A stretch of DNA of 64,000 bases, from contig NZ_JAGTJJ010000020.1 of assembly GCF_028435365.1 (NCBI RefSeq), positions 62,001 through 126,000 of the forward strand, given 5' to 3'. This document shows, piece by piece, positions 50,515-59,597 of this stretch. The stretch is from Polyangium jinanense. GTDB lineage: Bacteria > Myxococcota > Polyangia > Polyangiales > Polyangiaceae. The stretch's first letter is position 1; each line of letters starts with the position of its first letter. Position numbers and translations under genes: made by a program. The notes beneath the pieces are model-generated. The model saw nothing but the letters and a program-made list of their open reading frames with translations. It did no database searches and was not told the origin of the DNA.

Positions 50515-50605
50515 GTCGATCTCCACGGCAGTAGGGGTTCGAGAGCTCGTGGACCCGGCGCCGGGGGGCGGCGGGTCGCTGTTCGAGGCGGATGATGCAG
50601 GCGGG

Positions 50606-50629
50606 AGTCCTCTCCCAGTAGAGGGGACT
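50606..50629. promoter_or_regulatory. Dyad in the YcaC-LysR divergent promoter region
   Basis: AGTCCTCTC and GAGGGGACT pair (one G-T) around a 6-base loop. It lies in the 178-bp space between divergent genes, upstream of an AT-rich stretch at about 50640-50662. It could be a regulator site or an untranslated hairpin; LysR T-N11-A is not clear. Confidence 0.35.
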
Positions 50630-50692
50630 TTGCGGAATCTGTTTCAACAAGATATTTAAAGTGTGCCTGACTCGCAGTAGCATCGGGGGTCG

Positions 50693-51616
50693 ATGGAGAC
50701 GCTGATCACGCTGGAGTCGTTCGTCCGCAGCGCGCAGGCCTCGAGCTTCTCGGCGGCCGCGCGCCGATTGGGGCTATCGCCCGCCGCCGTCAGTCAAAAC
50801 GTCGCGCGGCTCGAGACGAAGCTCGGCGTGCGTCTGTTCCAGCGCAGCACCCGAGGGCTGACGCTGACCGAGGCGGGCGAGCGCTTCCTGCGCGAGGTCA
50901 CGGACGGCCTCGACACGCTCCAGGCAGCCCTCGCCAACGTGTCCCTGGCCGCCGGCCAGCCGTCCGGCGTCCTCAAGGTCAGCATGTCCCCCGGACTCGG
51001 GCGCGGCTATCTCGTGCCCATGCTGAAGGATTTTCTCGCGCGGTATCCGGGTATCGTTCCGGACTGGCATCTCGACAACCGTCCGGTGGACCTCATCAAC
51101 GAGGGTTTCGACGCGGCGATTGGCGGCGGATTCGAGCTTCCCTCGGGTTTGGCTGCGCGCGAGCTCGCCAGGGCGCACATCATTGCGGTGGCTTCCCCCT
51201 CTTATCTGGCCGGTCGCACACCACCCCGGGAGCCCGCGGACCTCCGCCACCATGACGGCATCCTCTTGCGTCCACCTGGAACCGGGCGCATCCGCGCATG
51301 GCTCTTGCGCAATCCCGCCGGCGAGCAGGTCTTCGCCGAGATTCCGCCGCGCATCATTCTCAGCGACCCGGACGCGCTCGTCCAGTGCGCCTTGATGGGC
51401 TTCGGCATCACCTTCGTCACGGTGATGGATGTGCTGCCGTATTTGCGGAACGGAACCCTCGTGCGGGTCCTTTCGGCGTGGCACGCCGACATTGGTCCGC
51501 TTTCGCTCTATTACGCCGGGCAAAGGCAGCTCCCGGCGAAGACGCGCGTGTTCGTGGATTACGTGGTCGACGCGTTCCGGCGGCAGGAGCTGGCCAAACA
51601 GTTTTCGGCCGTCTGA
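50693..51616 (+). CDS. LysR-family transcriptional regulator
   Basis: A 307-residue regulator of normal length. The N-terminal winged helix-turn-helix is typical: FVRSAQASSFSAAARRLGLS, AVSQNVARLETKLGVRLFQR and LTEAGERF (residues about 10-65). The effector-binding half has the usual LKVSMSPGLGRGYLVP and FDAAIGGGFE. Divergent position next to the YcaC/F420-reductase-like pair suggests it regulates them; the ligand is unknown. Confidence 0.93.
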   Translation: METLITLESFVRSAQASSFSAAARRLGLSPAAVSQNVARLETKLGVRLFQRSTRGLTLTEAGERFLREVTDGLDTLQAALANVSLAAGQPSGVLKVSMSPGLGRGYLVPMLKDFLARYPGIVPDWHLDNRPVDLINEGFDAAIGGGFELPSGLAARELARAHIIAVASPSYLAGRTPPREPADLRHHDGILLRPPGTGRIRAWLLRNPAGEQVFAEIPPRIILSDPDALVQCALMGFGITFVTVMDVLPYLRNGTLVRVLSAWHADIGPLSLYYAGQRQLPAKTRVFVDYVVDAFRRQELAKQFSAV

Positions 51617-51636
51617 AGGGCGCGCGTGGGATACGC

Positions 51637-51664
51637 GGGGCGGCCCTTGCGCGAGGGCCGCCCC
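51637..51664. terminator. Strong hairpin terminator between convergent genes
   Basis: A perfect 11-bp stem GGGGCGGCCCT/AGGGCCGCCCC with loop TGCGCG lies between the LysR gene end (51616) and the minus-strand surface protein end (51673). No U-tract. Confidence 0.62.
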
Positions 51665-51672
51665 GGTCCTGT

Positions 51673-54600
51673 TCAGGCCGCGCGCCGTGGACGACGGCGC
51701 AGGGCGATCAGCGCCGCGCCGAGGACGAGCACGAGGCCCGAGCGCGTATCTCCGGTCGAGCCGACGGTACGGCAGCCGCAAGCGCCGCTGTCCTCGCCCG
51801 CCGTGCCAGCGCCGGTCCCGCCGCCGCCCGCGCCGCCTTCACCACCGGCGCCACCGGCGCCACCGGCGCCACCGGCGCCACCCGCGCCACCAGCGCCACC
51901 AGCACCGCCAGCACCGCCAGCGCCGCCCGCGCCACCCGCACCGCCAGCACCGCCCGCGCCGCCAGCGCCGCCAGCGCCGCCAGCGCCGCCGACTCCCATC
52001 GACTCGATCTGGCAGTCGGACGCGCAGCCGTCGTCAGAGCCGGTGTTCCCGTCGTCGCATTCCTCGACGCCGTCCTGCACGAACCCGTCGCCGCACTTGG
52101 CCCACACGCAGGTATTGAGGCAGGCGTCGGCATTCGACACGTTGCCATCGTCGCACGTCTCGACGCCCGTGTGCATCTGGCCGTCGCCGCACTTGGCCAT
52201 CTTGCAGGTGTTCGTGCATGCGTCGGTGTTCGACGCATTCGCGTCGTCGCACTCCTCGCCCGCTTGCACGACGCCGTCGCCGCAGCCCGGCAGGCTGCAA
52301 TTGTTCCGGCAGGCATCGTTGTCGATCTGGTTGCCGTCGTCGCACGCCTCGACGCCGTCCTGCAGGAAGCCGTCGCCGCACGCCGCATTCTTGCAGGTCA
52401 CGAGGCACGCGTCCGTGTTCGATGCATTGCCGTCATCGCAGGCCTCGACGCCCATCTGCACGAAGCCGTCGCCGCACGCCGCATTCTTGCAGGTCGTGGT
52501 GCAGGCGTCCGCGTTCGACGCATTGGCATCGTCGCACTCCTCGACGCCCGCTTGCACGAAGCCGTCGCCGCAGCCCGACGTCTTGCACGTCGTGAGGCAC
52601 CCGTCCGTGTTCGACGCGTTCCCGTCGTCGCACTCCTCGGCGCCGTTCACCATGCCGTCGCCGCAATAGAAGGGAGGCACGAATTCGTACGCGCCCATGT
52701 CGACCGCGGGGCCATTGGCGCCGTCCCCGTCCATCGGCCGCACATTGCCGTCGAGGTCCGTGAGGGGGGCGCCCACCGACGTGCCCTTGTCGATGCACGG
52801 GCTGCCCATGGCCAGGTGCAGGTCCGCCGGCGCGTTCACGAAGCCCGGATTCTGCGAAATGCAGCCCGTTCCTGGTACCACGTTATCGTAGTTCTCTTCG
52901 GTGCCCAGGACGTTCGTGTACGTGACGGTGGCCGTCGTCGTGCCCGTCGCGTTGTCCCGGTAGATGCCCGACGTGGTCCCGATGATGATGCTGTTCTTGA
53001 CGTTCACGATCGCCGTCGCATTCGCAGCCGCCCTCAGGGTCACGCCGAACGCGCCTGGACCGTGGACCGTCGTGTTCGTCACGTTGAGCGTGCCGGTCGC
53101 GGTGTTCGTGGCGTTGAGGCTGATGTTATCCCAGTTGTTGCGGAAGAGCCCGTTCTCGATCGTCATCGTGGCGGTGCCGCTCTCCGGGCGGAAATCAACG
53201 CCATCCCACTCGTTGTCGCTCACGGTCAGGCCCGAGAAGGTGGGGGATGCATTGCCTTTCACGGTGATCCCGTACTCGTTGCTCTTGGTCGTGAAATTCT
53301 TGATGAGCGGCGCCCCCGCGTCGAGAAGCAGGCCGTAAAACGACGAATCGGTCGTGACGTTCAAAAGCCCGAGCACGTCGCCCGCGGCGCTCGAATGGAT
53401 CGCATGGTACCCGTGCCGCACGTTCACGTACGTCAGCGTCGCCGCCGTCGCGCCCGAGAGCACCCGCACGCCATACCAGTTCTGCGCTGCCGCCACGAGG
53501 GCGCGCAGCGTGATGGGCGCGGCCGCCGTCCCGATGGCTTCCAGCGTCCCCCGCACCCGGATCTCGCCGCGCTCCGTGTCCGTGCCCGCCTTCATGATGT
53601 CGCCGTTCGAGAAGTTCACCACCACGCCCGGCTCGATCGAGAGCTTCCGGCCCGGCGGCACCGTGATGTCCCCCGCGACGGTATACGGCGAGCCTGCCAA
53701 GGTCAGCGTCGTATCGGTCCAGAGCGTCCCGTGATACCCCGGCGTCGCGTCATTCACGTACGGCAGCGCCCCGATATCCTGGCCCGCGTCCCCCGCGAAC
53801 CTCGACGGCGAATTCGACGTGATCCGCAGGTCCGACAGCGGATTCACGTACAGCGGGTTCTCCGAAAAGCACCCCGGGCCGGGGGTCACATTCGAATAGT
53901 TCGTCGTGTTGTCCCAGACGTTCGAATACGTGACGTTCACCGTCGCCGCGCCGCCCGCCCCGTAGATGCCGGTGGTGTTGTCCGTCACGTTCGAGTTCTT
54001 GAGGTTCACCGTCGTCGATGCGCCCGAAGACGTGGAGACGGACACGCCGCGGTTCTGCTCGTGGATCGTGGCGCCCGTGATGTTCACCGTCGAGATGGCG
54101 TTCGACTCCGCCGACAGGTCGAGCCCGTAAAAGCTATTCCGGACCACGCAGTTGTTGATGGTGTTCACCGCGGCCACGCCCGTCGTCAAGATCCTGATGC
54201 CGCGGTTGGTATTGTTATTGATCGTGCAGCCGTTGATCGTCGCTGCGGCGGACTCCGCGATGTCGATGCCGACCGAGCCGCCGGAGACGCTCACGTTCGT
54301 GAGCGTCGGCGTGCCGGCGAGGAGGTAGAAGCCATACGTGGTGGCGGTGATCGTGGTATCGGAGACGGCGAGACCCATGCCCGCCGCGCTCGAGGTGATG
54401 CCTTGCCTCGCATGAGCGATCGACGCGCCGGAGATGGTGACGGCGCTCGCCGCACCGGCGCGGATGCCAAACCACGTGCCCACGGCCGACCCGCTCTGGG
54501 CCATGAACTGCACGGGGGTCGCCGCCGTGCCATTGACGTTGAGTTGCCCCTGCACGATCAGCTCGATGCGGGCCGTGTCGGTGCCGCCGGATTGCCCGTC

Positions 54601-54837
54601 GCTGCTCGCGAACCGCACGACGGTGCCGGCTTCGATGGTCAACGAGGCGCCGCTCGGCACCGTGACGTCCCCCTGGACGTTGTAGGGGCTGCCCGCAGCG
54701 GTCCAGGTCTGGGTGGCGATGGTGCCGCCGGCGATGGTCGTCGCGGCAACCGCTTCGCGTGGGAAAACCAGCGCGACAGTAAGCGCAAGGGCGAGCGCCA
54801 TGCAATGCAGGGCGCTCGCAAAGGAACGAGGCGACAT
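51673..54837 (-). CDS. MYXO-CTERM surface protein: beta-helix, Cys-rich repeats, GGA linker
   Basis: A 1054-residue exported protein. Start is ATG 54837 (signal peptide MALALALTVALVFPREAVAA); ATG 54870 is in frame but lacks a site. Residues about 30-680 are right-handed beta-helix/parallel-strand repeats in two halves, each opening with a VPSG/VPPG-type strand. Next come seven Cys-rich repeats of the CGDG-xxxxxGxExCDDGN type (DUF4215), about residues 700-950. About 14 Gly-Gly-Ala triplets follow, then a tail CGCRT, hydrophobic helix and RRRPRR, the MYXO-CTERM layout. Expected to be anchored at the cell surface. One clue to its job is absent: no enzyme motif seen. Confidence 0.87.
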   Translation of the reverse strand: MSPRSFASALHCMALALALTVALVFPREAVAATTIAGGTIATQTWTAAGSPYNVQGDVTVPSGASLTIEAGTVVRFASSDGQSGGTDTARIELIVQGQLNVNGTAATPVQFMAQSGSAVGTWFGIRAGAASAVTISGASIAHARQGITSSAAGMGLAVSDTTITATTYGFYLLAGTPTLTNVSVSGGSVGIDIAESAAATINGCTINNNTNRGIRILTTGVAAVNTINNCVVRNSFYGLDLSAESNAISTVNITGATIHEQNRGVSVSTSSGASTTVNLKNSNVTDNTTGIYGAGGAATVNVTYSNVWDNTTNYSNVTPGPGCFSENPLYVNPLSDLRITSNSPSRFAGDAGQDIGALPYVNDATPGYHGTLWTDTTLTLAGSPYTVAGDITVPPGRKLSIEPGVVVNFSNGDIMKAGTDTERGEIRVRGTLEAIGTAAAPITLRALVAAAQNWYGVRVLSGATAATLTYVNVRHGYHAIHSSAAGDVLGLLNVTTDSSFYGLLLDAGAPLIKNFTTKSNEYGITVKGNASPTFSGLTVSDNEWDGVDFRPESGTATMTIENGLFRNNWDNISLNATNTATGTLNVTNTTVHGPGAFGVTLRAAANATAIVNVKNSIIIGTTSGIYRDNATGTTTATVTYTNVLGTEENYDNVVPGTGCISQNPGFVNAPADLHLAMGSPCIDKGTSVGAPLTDLDGNVRPMDGDGANGPAVDMGAYEFVPPFYCGDGMVNGAEECDDGNASNTDGCLTTCKTSGCGDGFVQAGVEECDDANASNADACTTTCKNAACGDGFVQMGVEACDDGNASNTDACLVTCKNAACGDGFLQDGVEACDDGNQIDNDACRNNCSLPGCGDGVVQAGEECDDANASNTDACTNTCKMAKCGDGQMHTGVETCDDGNVSNADACLNTCVWAKCGDGFVQDGVEECDDGNTGSDDGCASDCQIESMGVGGAGGAGGAGGAGGAGGAGGAGGAGGAGGAGGAGGAGGAGGAGGAGGAGGEGGAGGGGTGAGTAGEDSGACGCRTVGSTGDTRSGLVLVLGAALIALRRRPRRAA
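51842..51993. repeat. Nine-base repeat encoding the Gly-Gly-Ala linker
   Basis: The tract is made of imperfect 9-bp units of the GCCGCCAGC/GCCACCGGC type on the plus strand, read on the minus strand as repeated Gly-Gly-Ala. The antisense frame gives a long Pro-Ala run, which is a shadow. Length is likely variable between strains. Confidence 0.75.
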
Positions 54838-55057
54838 GATTCGAGGCCCTCCGAGAGGTCTTTGGTTCATGCTCAGCTACCCCGGGCGTCAGCGTGCTCA
54901 CGGCGCCTCACGGCATCGTCAGCACAGGCCCAGCGTCCGGGAGATGCTCGGCGCGTCCCTGGGTCGCAGTTTTTTTTCGGGGGCCTCGATCTCGCCCGCG
55001 GAGGGGGACGGAGCGGAGGAGTAGGGCGGGAATTTTTCGATGGTCCGGGCGCAGCCG

Positions 55058-55426
55058 TCAGCAGGTCACCTCGAACAGGTGCCCGTTCGCGTCCACGAAG
55101 TAGACCCGGCCCGCGCCGCCGAGGGGATCCTCGGTCTTTCCGTTGCGTGGATCGTCCGGCTCGTTGCCGAACGGCAAGCCGCGCGCTTCGAGCCGCTTCA
55201 CGACCTCGGCGAACCGATGCGCGTCGACCCGAAAGGCAATGTGCTCCGGGTTCACGATCGTCGCCGCATTGAACAGCAGGAACGCCCCGTGCTCCAGGTC
55301 GATGCGGTACATGTCATCGTCGGCGCCGTCGACGGTCGGCTCGGGCGCGCCCAGGATCGCGGCCAGGTCTCTGGCCGACGTCTGCGCATCGTGGGCGGCG
55401 AGGCCGATGTGATCGATTTTGAGCAT
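55058..55426 (-). CDS. VOC (glyoxalase/bleomycin-resistance) superfamily protein
   Basis: A 122-residue single VOC domain. KIDHIGLAAHD opens it, with VNPEHIAFRVDAHRFAEVV in the middle and YFVDANGHLFEVTC at the end (His and Glu ligands of metal sites). GAGGAGG precedes ATG. Substrate unknown. Repeat copy D lies in the 421-bp gap on its 5' side. Confidence 0.86.
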   Translation of the reverse strand: MLKIDHIGLAAHDAQTSARDLAAILGAPEPTVDGADDDMYRIDLEHGAFLLFNAATIVNPEHIAFRVDAHRFAEVVKRLEARGLPFGNEPDDPRNGKTEDPLGGAGRVYFVDANGHLFEVTC

Positions 55427-55524
55427 TTCAAACCTCCTCGGTCAGCGCACGTCGTTCGGAGTCATGGTCGGGCGAACGTTTTACCACCGAGTCCGGCGTG
55501 TGGGGGTGCCTTGGGGCCGCCTCG

Positions 55525-55821
55525 CCGGGGCGCCGCCCCGGACCCCCGCGGGGGCTATTCGCCCCTCGACCCGAACCAGGGCAAGCCCTGGACCTTTTGT
55601 GGGAGAACTGCGCGGTGCGCAGTTCTCCCAGCAGGCCGGTGCAAGACCAGGGACGGCGTTGCCAGTCACGGCGGTCTTGGTTGGCAGGGCCTTCCCTGGT
55701 CTTGACCTGGCCTGTTCGATGAACTGCGCATCGCGCAGTTCATCGACCCCGGGTCCAGCGCTTGCGCTGGTCCGGGTGCAGGGGCGGATAGCCCCTGCTG
55801 GGGCCTGGGGCAACGCCCCAG
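55525..55821. repeat. Composite palindromic intergenic element, copy D (inverted)
   Basis: This lies between the VOC gene start and the 3' end of the hydrolase gene at 55848. Outer hairpins: CCGGGGC/GCCCCGG (55525-55541) and CTGGGGC/GCCCCAG (55805-55821). Long hairpins: 55600-55630, 14-bp stem TGGGAGAACTGCGC with loop GGT; 55717-55745, stem CGATGAACTGCGC. The conserved long hairpin is on the right here and on the left in copies A, B and C, so this copy is reversed. Confidence 0.87.
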
Positions 55822-55847
55822 CGCAGCGGCATCAGGATGCCTCTGCC

Positions 55848-56936
55848 TCACGGCGACGGCGGCACGCTCTTCAAGAACGCGACGAGTGCGCTCCGGTAGA
55901 TGTCGAACGTCTCCACTTGGGGGAGGTGCCCGGCTTCTTCGATCTCGACGAGCTTCGAGCCTGGGATTGCGCGCTGTGCGGCGCGCCCGAGTTCGGGATA
56001 GTTTCCGAGGGAGGACGCGAGTTCCTTTGGCGCCCAGGCTTTGCCGAGTGCGGTGCGATCTCGCTGGCCGATGATGAGCAGCGTGGGCACGCGGATGCGC
56101 GGGAATTCGTATACCACGGGCTGCGTGAAGATCATTTCGAACGTTGCTGCCGAGCACCATGCGACTGTTCGGTAGTCAGGGGCGCGCGTGAAGCCTGCGA
56201 TCGGCTCGAGGAGCTTGTCGTAGCTCGGCTCCCATGCGCCCGCGAAGTAGCTCGTCCGCATGTATTCGCGGATCTTCTCGGGCGTCTGCTCGAATTCGTC
56301 CGCGAAGGCCTGCCCGACGGGCTTGTATGGCACCACGGTCTTCCAGTCCTCGAGACCGATCGGGTTCACGAGTGCGAGGCCTGCCGTCGCTGCCGGGAAC
56401 ATGAGCGCGTATCGCGTGGCGAGCATGCCGCCCATCGAATGGCCGACGACGAATGCGCGAGGCACGCCGATGGATTCGAGCAGCGCGTGCGTGTTCCTTG
56501 CGAGCTCCTGGAAGATGAATGGATAATCGGCTGGCTTCGAGGACTTGCCGAATCCGATTTGATCGGGGGCCACGACACGGTATCCCTCGTCGAGCAGCGC
56601 TCGCATCGTGGGCTCCCAGTACGCGGAGACGAAGTTTTTGCCGTGCAGGAGCACCACCGTGGAGCCGTTGGGACGAGCGGGGCTCACGTCCATGTAGCGC
56701 ATCGCGAGCCAGCGCCCGCGGTACGCCACGGGGAAGGTCTTCACCTCGAACGGGTAGGCGTAGCCCGAGAGCTCTGCGTCGAACGTCTGGCCGGGAGCGG
56801 CCGGCTTCGCCGGCGACGAACCACGCGAGCTCGCGGCCGATGCAAGTTGCGAAAGGGAGAGCGCCGCGGCCGGCTGACAAGCGGCCATCACGAGCGCGAC
56901 GCCCGCGAGGGCCGCACGACGAAACGGGTCGATCAT
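55848..56936 (-). CDS. Lipoprotein alpha/beta hydrolase
   Basis: A 362-residue predicted lipoprotein (lipobox MAAC near residue 20). The alpha/beta hydrolase core is intact: VVLLHGKNFVSAYWE (oxyanion), DQIGFGKSSKP, VVGHSMGG (nucleophile Ser), and a final EEAGHLPQVE with the catalytic His. The acid is likely in GQRDRTA. Family includes esterases and haloalkane dehalogenase relatives; the substrate is not predictable. Its stop is 27 bp from repeat copy D. Confidence 0.9.
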   Translation of the reverse strand: MIDPFRRAALAGVALVMAACQPAAALSLSQLASAASSRGSSPAKPAAPGQTFDAELSGYAYPFEVKTFPVAYRGRWLAMRYMDVSPARPNGSTVVLLHGKNFVSAYWEPTMRALLDEGYRVVAPDQIGFGKSSKPADYPFIFQELARNTHALLESIGVPRAFVVGHSMGGMLATRYALMFPAATAGLALVNPIGLEDWKTVVPYKPVGQAFADEFEQTPEKIREYMRTSYFAGAWEPSYDKLLEPIAGFTRAPDYRTVAWCSAATFEMIFTQPVVYEFPRIRVPTLLIIGQRDRTALGKAWAPKELASSLGNYPELGRAAQRAIPGSKLVEIEEAGHLPQVETFDIYRSALVAFLKSVPPSP

Positions 56937-57054
56937 CGGGGCGAGTCTATCACAGGAGCGCTTCTATCTCGGGTACACCGGGTCGATGATGGACGCGCGA
57001 AAGGCGTGCGAGCGCGTCCAGGCTTCGACCCGCCCGCGGTGAGGCCAGGTCGAA

Positions 57055-57828
57055 TCAGGTGTCGGAAGCCGGCGCGGGCGGCTGCGCCGGGGTGGCCGTA
57101 TCCTCGGCCTCGGGGAGCCCGGCGCGGCGGCGGGCGGTGGGTCGCACGCGATCGGCGAGCGCGGGCCGCCGGGCCAGCGTGAAGAGGCCTGCCAGCGTAT
57201 CCGCGACGCCGGGATACACGCTTCCCCAGCGAGCCATGTGCTCGTCTTTTGCGTTTTGCGTGAGCTGCGCCTCGCGCTTCTCGCGCTCGACGTCCTGGAG
57301 GGCTGTGCGGAGTGCGGCCGCGGCGATTGCGAGGTCGTCGGCGGCGGCGAGCGGGGTGAGCGTCAGGCTCTTGATCTTGGGCTGCTCGGTCAGCGGGCGC
57401 TCGCGCAGGAGTTTTTCGGCTTGGCCGGCGAGGCCGAGGAGGTGCTGCGGATCCTCGGGGAGGGCGCTGCTGAGGCCATACGCGTCGGCGACGGCGGGGC
57501 CATAGCTGCGGGTCACGATCTCGCGCAGGGAGGAATAAACATTTTTCAGCTCGGCGCCGCGCTCGTCGCGTGCGGTGCGATAGCCATCGTCGTCGGCGAG
57601 CTCGGCGGCGTGGGCGCGATCGGCCGCTTCGAGCGATTCGACGTAACGGCCGAGCGTATCACCGATGGCCGCGATGAAATCGGCGACGGTGACCTTTTCG
57701 GGTGCGCCCTTGGGAAAGAGGAGCGCTTCGAGCTCCGCGGCGGCGTCCGGGCCGTGCACGGTGGCCGCGCTCTGCACGGCGCGGGCGATGGCTGCACGAT
57801 CGGCAACCATCTTGGAGACTTTGCTCAT
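57055..57828 (-). CDS. Unknown helical protein, 257 residues
   Basis: AAGGAGG lies just upstream of ATG 57828. The product is soluble and helical (AAIARAVQSAATVHGPDAAAELEALL, DTLGRYVESLEAADRAHA). A middle LREIVTRSYGPAVADAYGL and an Arg-rich then Pro/Ala-rich end follow. No family recognised. Its size and helical make-up resemble the unknown gene at 36156, but I see no convincing alignment. Confidence 0.7.
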   Translation of the reverse strand: MSKVSKMVADRAAIARAVQSAATVHGPDAAAELEALLFPKGAPEKVTVADFIAAIGDTLGRYVESLEAADRAHAAELADDDGYRTARDERGAELKNVYSSLREIVTRSYGPAVADAYGLSSALPEDPQHLLGLAGQAEKLLRERPLTEQPKIKSLTLTPLAAADDLAIAAAALRTALQDVEREKREAQLTQNAKDEHMARWGSVYPGVADTLAGLFTLARRPALADRVRPTARRRAGLPEAEDTATPAQPPAPASDT

Positions 57829-57892
57829 GGTACCTCCTTGTCGAAGGTGGCCGGTGTAACACGGGAGGGGTAGGCAGGGGAACAGGTTTCAG

Positions 57893-58145
57893 AATGAAAG
57901 AGGAGGGGGGGCGTACGTTTGGGGAGCGGGGGGGCGCCGGGGGAAGGCGCGCCGGGCGAGCCGGGACGTGGGTTTCAGGCGGGGAAGGGCGCGGCAGGGG
58001 GCAAGGGAGGGGAGGTGTCGTCGGTGAGGCGCGGAGGGGGCGGGAGGGGATGGGGGTTCGGGTTTGGTGGAGGCGTGCTGGCGGCGACGGCGGAGGGGTC
58101 GCGGGTTGGGAGGGGCGGGGCGGAGCGCTCGCGGAGGGGATGTCA
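57893..58145 (+). other. Strongly G-biased intergenic region
   Basis: The 449-bp space between divergent genes (57828 and 58278) has a plus strand very rich in G runs: blocks of 4-7 G separated by short spacers, as in GGGG-AGC-GGGGGGG-CGCC-GGGGG. C is scarce. It fits a G-quadruplex-forming stretch. No gene or other repeat seen here. Confidence 0.65.
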
Positions 58146-58277
58146 CGGTGGTATAGCCGGGACGGCTGTTCGGGGAGCCGTCTGTGCCGGCCCCCGGCGC
58201 GGTCCGGCGTCCTGCGACGTTGGCTTGGCCGAAGCCGAGGCATGCCGACAGAATGATCCTGTGGAAGGAAGGTCCTC

Positions 58278-59588
58278 ATGCCGCCCAGCCGAGTGAACGC
58301 CGCGTGGCTTCAGCCGATCAGCACGGATCCTGGGCTGCTCGTGAACCGCGAGGAGGAGCTCGACGACCTCGTGCGGCGGCTCGACGAGCTCCGCGAGGCG
58401 CAGCTCCGCGACGCGCACTTCCTGATCACGGGAGCGCGGGGCGTTGGGAAATCGATCTTCACGCGGGCGGCGCTGGCTCGCTTCGAGCAGAAGTTCCCCG
58501 ACCATGCCGTCTGCCTCACGGTGGACAGTCGCGGCCTTCGTTACAGGCCCTTCCTGAACCGGTTCGCGAACGCGCTCGTCGAGGGGATCAAGCCGCGCGC
58601 GGAGAGGTTCAAGCGCCTGGGTATCGCCCGCGTCCTCGAGCAGCTCGCGCTCTTCGCGAACCATAGCCAGATCAACCGCACGCAGACGGATACGATCAGT
58701 CGGCGGTACGGCGCCGACGCGACGCTCGGCGCGGATCTGCTGCTCAAGCTCCAGAGCAAGCTCACCTGGGAAGAGACACGGAGCGTCGGGCAGACGGTCC
58801 AGCTCTCGTTGACGGTGACCGACGAGCTGCTCCACGCGGCGATCACGGCGACCCTGGAGCGCCTCGCCGAGGACGATTCGCGCTGGATGGTCGTCGTCTT
58901 CTTCGACGACCTCGACCAGGCGCTCCCCACGGACCACGAGGAGGACGTGGCGATGCTCTTCCGCCACGTCCTCGATCTTCGGCCCTGCATCTCCCTCGTG
59001 CACTTCCGGACGGAGGCCCTCGTGGAGAACGTCGCTCGGGAGGCGACCGAGAAGATCGACCTGAAGCCGCTCACGTCCGAGGTGCTCTTCGAGCTCGTTC
59101 GCCGGCGGCTCGAAGCGGCGACCGAGACGGTGAGAAAGCAGTTTCCGCTGGACACCGACTGGTCCGCCGTCCACCGCCTCGCCGCTTGCACCGGTAACCC
59201 CCTGGTTTTCCTCAAGTGGGTGCACGGCCTCATGCGCTCGCAGCTTTGGCCGCCGCTCGAGAGCTGGAAGGATCCCGGGAACCTCGCCCGCCTCGTCTTC
59301 ACCGCGGATCCCTTCAATGGCGCGGACCCGGAGCTCGTGCGCCGTCTGGCCGAGACCGTGGATCGCTGCGATGGAGGGCGGCCTCAGGCGACGCTCCTGC
59401 GAGAGGACCTCCTCCGCGGGTGTGCCAAGACGGACCCAGGAAAGGCGCCCGGCCTGACGGAGCAGGAGACCGACGACCTCGTGAAGCTCCAGGTGCTGCT
59501 CCCGAAGCACCGCTTCCAGCCGACCTTGGGGTACCGCATGCAGCCGGTGCTCGATCTGCTGCGCCCGAGCGTGCGCGACAAGCTCTGA
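58278..59588 (+). CDS. P-loop ATPase (AAA/ORC-like), first gene of a two-gene operon
   Basis: A 436-residue soluble ATPase. After a short leader a VNREEELDDLVRRLDEL segment precedes Walker A ITGARGVGKS (about residue 50); Walker B is VVVFFDDLDQAL (about 205). Sensor-like residues follow in ISLVHFRTEALVE, then a helical winged region. The layout is that of archaeal/bacterial ORC-like or STAND-type ATPases, which often drive assembly of partner proteins. The next gene begins 9 bp on, a clear operon. Function unknown; the operon could be a defence or signalling module. Confidence 0.8.
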   Translation: MPPSRVNAAWLQPISTDPGLLVNREEELDDLVRRLDELREAQLRDAHFLITGARGVGKSIFTRAALARFEQKFPDHAVCLTVDSRGLRYRPFLNRFANALVEGIKPRAERFKRLGIARVLEQLALFANHSQINRTQTDTISRRYGADATLGADLLLKLQSKLTWEETRSVGQTVQLSLTVTDELLHAAITATLERLAEDDSRWMVVVFFDDLDQALPTDHEEDVAMLFRHVLDLRPCISLVHFRTEALVENVAREATEKIDLKPLTSEVLFELVRRRLEAATETVRKQFPLDTDWSAVHRLAACTGNPLVFLKWVHGLMRSQLWPPLESWKDPGNLARLVFTADPFNGADPELVRRLAETVDRCDGGRPQATLLREDLLRGCAKTDPGKAPGLTEQETDDLVKLQVLLPKHRFQPTLGYRMQPVLDLLRPSVRDKL

Positions 59589-59597
59589 GTCCGAGAC

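Noticed and set aside
50640..50662. A clear LysR T-N11-A binding box
   Set aside because: The region is AT-rich and offers several loose matches but no convincing dyad of that form.
51626..52669. Pro-Ala-rich open frame on the plus strand
   Set aside because: It is the antisense reading of the Gly-Gly-Ala linker and Cys-rich repeats of the surface protein.
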